A DNA stretch of 19,813 bases. It comes from an uncultured bacterium. GTDB lineage: Bacteria > Bacteroidota > Bacteroidia > Bacteroidales > Muribaculaceae. The position numbers and the translations under genes are program-made. Location of the stretch: the NCBI GenBank assembly GCA_905214735.1, contig CAJMNI010000043.1, positions 1 to 19,813 of the forward strand, given 5' to 3'. Shown here piece after piece: positions 15,654-19,813 of this stretch. The notes under the pieces were generated by a model that did not search any database, was not told the DNA's origin, and saw only the letters and a program-made list of their open reading frames with translations. Position 1 is the first letter of the stretch. Each line of letters begins with the position of its first letter.

Positions 15654-17594
15654 ATGCAACTTCAGATGCTTCTTCCTCTCCTCGCGCTTGCCGCCGGAAT
15701 CCTTTCCGCCGGCTTTGGTGCCGATTACTGGTTCGGAGCAGCTGAACTGTTGCTTGGTGCCGCTATCTATCTCCTTCTGATATTCAAAAGCCGCGATCCG
15801 CTCGAGAGTTTCAGAATGCAGAAATTTCACTGCGTCTGGATAGGTCTGTTGTTCTTGGGGCTCGGAACTGTCACAGCCGATTTCAGCCGTCCGTTCCGGA
15901 TGCCTTCAGATAATTTTTCGGGGATAAAAGCCGCTGAGGGAAGGATTGTTTCTGTCTCCCACAAGTCGTGGGGAGACCGATGTGAGGTGGAAGTTCTCAA
16001 GCTTTTCGGCAACGACGGAAATGTCTACGACTGCACGAACTTCCGGGCTATCCTGCAGAGCGATGTGCTCACAAAGGATATAGATGATGTGGTGACGTTT
16101 CCGGGTTCGTTTTCACGGATAAGCGATTCCCCCAATTCTCTTTCCGGCGGATACGCACTGCAGATGGAGCGCAAGGGAATCCTTTACAGCATGTGGGCTG
16201 AAGACCGCGATATTCATCCTGTGGGTCATTCCACCACTCTTTCCGGATTGGCCACGGAATGCCGCTATGACATCGAAGAATTTATCGAAAAGACTCCTAT
16301 CGCCAAACAAACCCAGCACTTCCTTATCACCGTGCTGCTCGGCGACAGAGCATATCTCGACGAGAACGTGCGCTCTCTTTTTGCCGATGCCGGCGTTTCC
16401 CACATTCTCGCCCTGAGCGGAATGCATATTATGATCATTGCAGCGATTTTCATGGCTCTGTTGTTTCCGCTGAATTTCCGGGGATGGTATAAGCAACGCA
16501 TTCTGATTGCAACGCTAATGGTTTTCGGATATGCTTTTGTCACCGGCGCTGCACCCTCCACGGTGAGGGCTTGCGTGATGGCCGCTTGCGTTGCCGCCGG
16601 AATCTTGTTGGAACGCAAAAACTCAGCTATGAACGCACTGCTGCTTGCCGTGTTCATCATCCTTCTCTTCACTCCTTCTGCAATCTATGATGTCGGATTG
16701 CAGCTGAGCTTCGTGTGCGTCGCGTCGCTGATTCTTTTTATGCAGCCGCTGAATCCCGTCGACGAACATCGTCATAACACTCTTTATAAAATCATGGCTG
16801 CGTTGCTCTCGACGCTTATCGCTACGGCGGGTTCATGGGCTATCACTGCCTATTATTTCCATACATTCCCGCTTCTATTCATTCCGGCCAATCTCTTGGT
16901 GCTCCCCTTGCTGCCGTTCTATATTTCAGCGGCCATTCTCTATCTTGCACTTTATGGTGTCGGAATCAACGCCACGTTTTTGGGAAACGCGCTCGACGGA
17001 TCGCTCTCGCTTCTTTACAGAATGCTCGAGTGGATCACCGACGGAGGCGCTTCCGCATTGACATTTGTCATCTCCCACTGGACGGTGTGGCTCTGGCTCG
17101 GAGGGGTAGTAATGATTGCCATCGCACTCCATTCAAGCCGCCGCAAGATGCTTTTCCATCTGTCGGGCGCGCTTTTACTTATCGGCGCTATAGTTCTGAT
17201 ACCCTTTAGTTCTGAGGCCAATCGGCGCGAGATGCTGATCTGTTCCGACTATTATGACATCCGTATGCTTGTAAGCGACGGAGGATTGGAATCGGAACTG
17301 AAATTTATACCCGGGGCAGTAAGCCGCCAAAACGTATTGGGAAAAACGCTGATTGCGCTCGACTGCGATGCCTCCGGCTTCAATCCTGACTCATTGATAA
17401 AATGCGATTATCTGATCATTTCCAAAGGTTTCAAGGGAAAATTATCTGACATCACCGACAGATTCAATCCGCAAACCATAGTGATCCATAGATCAGTTTT
17501 TCCAAAGCGTGAAAAAAGGCTGTTGGCAGAAGCCGACAGCCTTCAGATAGATTCGCATTCCCTGCGCCACTCCCCTCTTAAAATCAAGTTTTAA
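15654..17594 (+). CDS. comEC: ComEC/Rec2-family DNA-uptake channel protein
   Basis: From ATG 15654 the protein has 646 residues. An N-terminal DUF4131-like region (about 1-200: membrane helices, then a small beta-rich OB-like domain) is followed by the Competence domain. That domain has LSGMH at 254-258, TGAAPSTVRACVMA (297-310) and GLQLSFVCVASL (348-359), and many membrane segments. The C-terminal 120 residues form a soluble tail that resembles the remains of a beta-lactamase-like domain but lacks the HxHxDH metal motif, a common state in Bacteroidetes as I recall. ComEC carries single-stranded DNA across the inner membrane during transformation. An in-frame ATG 78 nt upstream lies inside aroE and is rejected because 15654 gives a normal hydrophobic N-terminus. 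Confidence 0.92.
   Translation: MQLQMLLPLLALAAGILSAGFGADYWFGAAELLLGAAIYLLLIFKSRDPLESFRMQKFHCVWIGLLFLGLGTVTADFSRPFRMPSDNFSGIKAAEGRIVSVSHKSWGDRCEVEVLKLFGNDGNVYDCTNFRAILQSDVLTKDIDDVVTFPGSFSRISDSPNSLSGGYALQMERKGILYSMWAEDRDIHPVGHSTTLSGLATECRYDIEEFIEKTPIAKQTQHFLITVLLGDRAYLDENVRSLFADAGVSHILALSGMHIMIIAAIFMALLFPLNFRGWYKQRILIATLMVFGYAFVTGAAPSTVRACVMAACVAAGILLERKNSAMNALLLAVFIILLFTPSAIYDVGLQLSFVCVASLILFMQPLNPVDEHRHNTLYKIMAALLSTLIATAGSWAITAYYFHTFPLLFIPANLLVLPLLPFYISAAILYLALYGVGINATFLGNALDGSLSLLYRMLEWITDGGASALTFVISHWTVWLWLGGVVMIAIALHSSRRKMLFHLSGALLLIGAIVLIPFSSEANRREMLICSDYYDIRMLVSDGGLESELKFIPGAVSRQNVLGKTLIALDCDASGFNPDSLIKCDYLIISKGFKGKLSDITDRFNPQTIVIHRSVFPKREKRLLAEADSLQIDSHSLRHSPLKIKF
17512..17543 (-). terminator. 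Possible minus-strand terminator inside the 3' end of comEC
   Basis: AAGGCTGTTGGC (17516-17527) pairs with 17532-17543 around an AGAA loop: twelve pairs in the plus transcript with one G-U. The flanking AAAAAA (17512-17517) becomes a U-run for minus-strand transcripts, where the stem keeps eleven pairs with one C-A mismatch. For plus-strand transcription there is no following T-run. The role is unproven. Confidence 0.4.
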
Positions 17595-17647
17595 CAAATC
17601 ATGCGGTGCAAACTTTTACGAATTAATTCGCAAAAAACTTGTTAAAA
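17589..17647. repeat. Nested inverted repeats in the comEC-araC gap
   Basis: TTTTAACAA (17589-17597, containing the comEC stop) and TTGTTAAAA (17639-17647) are perfect inverted repeats. Between them, at 17619-17630, is the 12-bp palindrome CGAATTAATTCG. No strong terminator tail is seen. They may be operator sites for the downstream regulator or a weak terminator. The rest of this 178-nt gap is A/T-rich with the promoter at 17686-17721. Confidence 0.4.
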
Positions 17648-17685
17648 TCACACGAAATAGCACCAATTACCATCCAAATTTCCTT

Positions 17686-17721
17686 TTTGTCCCTACTTTT
17701 TACTCTTTTTTGTTAACTTTG
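17686..17721 (+). promoter_or_regulatory. Candidate promoter of the TPR-AraC regulator gene
   Basis: TAACTTTG at 17714-17721 is a perfect -7 box. The nearest TTTG (17686-17689) is 24 nt away instead of 20, so the -33 element is suboptimal, which would fit a weak or activated promoter. The leader would be about 45 nt. Confidence 0.6.
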
Positions 17722-17772
17722 CAAACGAATGTGACATCTTATGCCGCCATTCATAATGATTAATTTATATTT

Positions 17773-19347
17773 ATGAAACGATTTTTCGCTGTATTATCGG
17801 CAATCATCATAATCTGTTCCTGTATTGTCGTATACATGAAAGGAGACGATAAATTCCCCAAGGAATTTTACAGTCCCCTGCTTGTTCAGCCATTGGATTC
17901 TGTGGTCGAAAAGGGCATCGATTATGTCTATGATAACAAACCTGATAGCGCTCTTGCTTATTTTGGTGTAGTTATTGCTCAATATAATGAGTCTATGCCG
18001 AGAGCCGACAAAATTACGTGTGCGAAGGCATACAATAGCAAAGGATATGTCGAGCTATTCGGACAACACAATATAGGAACCGCACTCCAATCGTTCATGA
18101 AAGCCGAACAGATAGAGAAAGAGGTCGGCGACAGTACCTGGCTTCCGCTGATCTATCTCAATATGGCCAATGTTTACGCATATACCGAGAACTACGAGCG
18201 TGTTATCGACCTCAACAGACATGCTTCACAACTCGCACTGAAGAGCAAGGCATGGCGAACATATATTACGGCATTCTGCAATCTGACTTTTCAGGCGATA
18301 ATCGATAGCGACGTGTCTGCAATCAAAGGAGATCTCGACAGATTCGGATCGTTGAAAATTCCGGAAGCCAACATGCGCGGATTCTCCCGGTGCCTGTATT
18401 ACGGCGGCAAAGCCATGCTTGAAAAACGATGGGATGACGCCTACGAATCATTTCTCAAAGCGGATTCTCTCAACGATGCCGAACTTACGCCCGACCGCAG
18501 CCATGCCATGTCGGTTTTTCTGCGCAGCCGTCTCTTGCAAATCAAGGGGGAACCCGATCTCGCCATTAAGGAACTGCTTGCCAACTATAAGGATTTCAAG
18601 GATGACCAGAAGGCATCCGCATGTCTCCTGCTGTCGAGACATTACGACGGCATTGGAGAAACCGGAAACGCCGACCGCTACAAACTTCGTTACTACGAAA
18701 TAGCTGATTCTCTCGCACTTCTTGCATCCGACAAGCAGTTGAAAGCCGAAGAATCGCAGTTTGCCCTTAACAATATGACTATGGAAGTGGCGCGACTCGA
18801 TGCCAGACGCAATGCATGGGTTACTATAGCTCTGGTCTGTCTGTTATCGGCAGTGGTTCTCGGGGCTGCTTTGATTCTGGTGGTGCGCTCGCGAAAGCGT
18901 CTACGCAAAAGTCAAGATCAGCTCTTTCTCAAAAATAAGGAAATCATATCATCGCAGCAGACCACACCTCCGCAGCCGACAACCGAAGAGGAAGAAGAAA
19001 GCCACCGCATTATAGAGGTGCTCTCGAACTCTCCTGAAATATTCGAAGCCGGCTTCTCAATCGAGAAGGCGGCGATGCTCACAGGCATTCATTCACGCAG
19101 AATTTCCAAAGTGCTCATTTCCGCATATAAGAAAAATTTCAACACCCTTCTTCAGGAACTCCGTATAAAGGAGGCATGTCGGATGCTTGAATCTCCTGCA
19201 ATGGCCGGAACGCTTAACATGGCGGGGATTGCCGCAAAATTGGGTTTCAAAAGCCGCACTTATTTTAGCGAAGTTTTTAAAAAACATACCGGACTGACAC
19301 CTACTGAATACCTGCATTCAGCCAAACGAGCCGGGAAATTGCCCTGA
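17773..19347 (+). CDS. Membrane-anchored TPR transcriptional regulator with AraC-type DNA-binding domain
   Basis: The 524-residue protein has, in order: an N-terminal hydrophobic segment (about 4-21), a long helical TPR-like region (about 40-345), a second membrane segment (about 348-371), a short basic and Glu-rich cytoplasmic linker (372-412) and a C-terminal AraC helix-turn-helix domain (about 415-515). The second HTH has the typical GFKSRTYFSEVFKKHTGLTP (491-510). The predicted topology puts the TPR part in the periplasm and the DNA-binding part in the cytoplasm, so the protein could sense an envelope or extracellular signal directly without a kinase. ICSC (14-17) resembles a weak lipobox, but cleavage there would still leave the second anchor. 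No histidine kinase or receiver domain is present. It is followed by spaced repeats and a secreted-protein gene, its likely target. Confidence 0.85.
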   Translation: MKRFFAVLSAIIIICSCIVVYMKGDDKFPKEFYSPLLVQPLDSVVEKGIDYVYDNKPDSALAYFGVVIAQYNESMPRADKITCAKAYNSKGYVELFGQHNIGTALQSFMKAEQIEKEVGDSTWLPLIYLNMANVYAYTENYERVIDLNRHASQLALKSKAWRTYITAFCNLTFQAIIDSDVSAIKGDLDRFGSLKIPEANMRGFSRCLYYGGKAMLEKRWDDAYESFLKADSLNDAELTPDRSHAMSVFLRSRLLQIKGEPDLAIKELLANYKDFKDDQKASACLLLSRHYDGIGETGNADRYKLRYYEIADSLALLASDKQLKAEESQFALNNMTMEVARLDARRNAWVTIALVCLLSAVVLGAALILVVRSRKRLRKSQDQLFLKNKEIISSQQTTPPQPTTEEEEESHRIIEVLSNSPEIFEAGFSIEKAAMLTGIHSRRISKVLISAYKKNFNTLLQELRIKEACRMLESPAMAGTLNMAGIAAKLGFKSRTYFSEVFKKHTGLTPTEYLHSAKRAGKLP

Positions 19348-19351
19348 AAAC

Positions 19352-19413
19352 TGTCGGAAATTTGCATTCCGTTGTCGGAAATTTTGTCATACGCACTTAA
19401 ATTGTCGGTAATT
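19352..19413 (+). promoter_or_regulatory. Three spaced direct repeats (TGTCGG-AATT), candidate AraC operators
   Basis: TGTCGGAAATT begins at 19352 and 19373, and TGTCGGTAATT at 19403. Start-to-start distances are 21 and 30 bp, about two and three helical turns, so all copies face the same side of the DNA. They follow the regulator's stop codon by a few bases and end about 30 bp before the -33 box of the next promoter, a normal position for an activator. Confidence 0.55.
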
Positions 19414-19444
19414 GCGAATATTGGACTGCTTTAACCGGCTTGCG

Positions 19445-19476
19445 TTTGCATCAATTTAATCAAGTGGTTATTTTTG
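19445..19476 (+). promoter_or_regulatory. Bacteroidetes-type promoter of the terminal secreted-protein gene
   Basis: TTTG at 19445-19448 and TATTTTTG at 19469-19476 form a consensus -33/-7 pair with a 20-nt spacer. Transcription would begin near 19480-19484, about 35 nt before the ATG at 19517. Confidence 0.7.
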
Positions 19477-19516
19477 CTATGCGATAACAACATCGAATGC
19501 ACCAAACCACTTATAT

Positions 19517-19813
19517 ATGGCACACAATGACAAACTAACCAAGATCTGCATGTCGGCCTTAATGCTGGCAATTGCAGCAAGCTCTACGGCAGCAACTACA
19601 GCAACAATTCCGGCACGACTTTTCTCTGCCTCTCATGCGTCGGTTTCGGCCAAAACAGAAGATGCCGATGAAAACCACTATGAGACTCTCCTTTACGAGG
19701 ATTTCAGCAAATGGTCGGCAGGAACTCCCGACGAACCGGACGGCAACATGTATCCCCTTAATTAGGGATATTCAGTTAATGGCGGTGCCGGAGGTCAGCT
19801 AAAGTCGCTCAGG
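19517..19813 (+). pseudogene. Secreted protein gene with in-frame TAG, continuing to the window end
   Basis: From ATG 19517 the frame encodes a signal peptide (ICMSALMLAIAASSTAAT, about residues 10-27), then a mature N-terminus with LLYEDFSKWSAGTPDEPDG (about 58-76). This kind of EDFS-x-W/F-x-AG start is what I recall from large secreted Bacteroidales proteins with jelly-roll or fibronectin-like domains. A TAG at 19763-19765 stops the frame after 82 residues. The same frame is then open for 16 codons (GYSVNGGAGGQLKSLR) to the window end, while the other two frames close. Either the gene is broken by a nonsense change or sequencing error, or a short peptide is really made. TAG is an ordinary stop elsewhere in the window (aroE, the GNAT gene, the metallopeptidase). 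Its promoter and upstream repeats look intact. Confidence 0.6.

Noticed and set aside
19763..19765. Stop-codon reassignment of TAG
   Set aside because: TAG ends aroE, the GNAT gene and the metallopeptidase at natural positions, so it is an ordinary stop here.

Overview
The window reads as chromosomal core DNA from a member of the Bacteroidota, most likely Bacteroidales and perhaps Muribaculaceae-like. Four intergenic regions carry the Bacteroidetes promoter signature TAnnTTTG, three of them with an upstream TTG/TTTG exactly 20 nt away. Shine-Dalgarno sequences are mostly absent. The protein versions are those of Bacteroidales: a long RodA, a ComEC without a metal-binding C-terminal domain, a membrane-anchored TPR-AraC regulator, and an Rpn-type nuclease tail with AEGR repeats. 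The family-level placement is inference.

Layout. (1) 1-350: the 3' end of a probable Rpn/PD-(D/E)XK nuclease gene, then a hairpin lying between convergent genes. (2) 351-2250, minus strand: a two-gene operon, CPBP membrane protease then holA, overlapping by 20 nt. (3) 2251-2492: a 242-nt divergent control region with a strong mreB promoter and a stem-loop at the predicted 5' end of its mRNA. (4) 2493-8310: the cell-elongation (elongasome) operon mreB-mreC-mreD-mrdA(PBP2)-rodA, with GTG-start overlaps at the last two joints. (5) 8415-10732: four tightly packed genes: an unknown helical protein, a small PlsC-like acyltransferase, an omega-amidase/nitrilase and a GNAT acetyltransferase. (6) 10767-17594: an ABC-F ATPase with a promoter so close to its ATG that the mRNA may be leaderless, then an M13 metallopeptidase, aroE and comEC. 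Two joints in this run share an almost identical sequence of about 32 bp. (7) 17595-19813: a promoter, a TPR-transmembrane-AraC regulator, and a 169-nt intergenic region with three spaced TGTCGG-type repeats upstream of a consensus promoter. That promoter drives a secreted-protein gene whose frame is interrupted by TAG and then stays open to the window edge.

How the genes work together. Region 4 encodes the machinery for lateral-wall peptidoglycan synthesis: MreB filaments, MreC/MreD scaffold, the RodA glycosyltransferase and the PBP2 transpeptidase. Regions 5 and 6 look like housekeeping and repair functions: lipid acylation, damaged-metabolite clearance, ribosome-associated ATPase, peptide turnover, shikimate synthesis and DNA uptake. 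Region 7 is the best candidate for something not well described: a one-component membrane regulator next to its likely operator array and a likely exported target. A second point worth checking is that RodA appears to carry Asn where SEDS polymerases normally have their catalytic Asp.

No gene-free stretch exceeds 300 bases. I saw no tRNA, rRNA, CRISPR array, insertion sequence or prophage.
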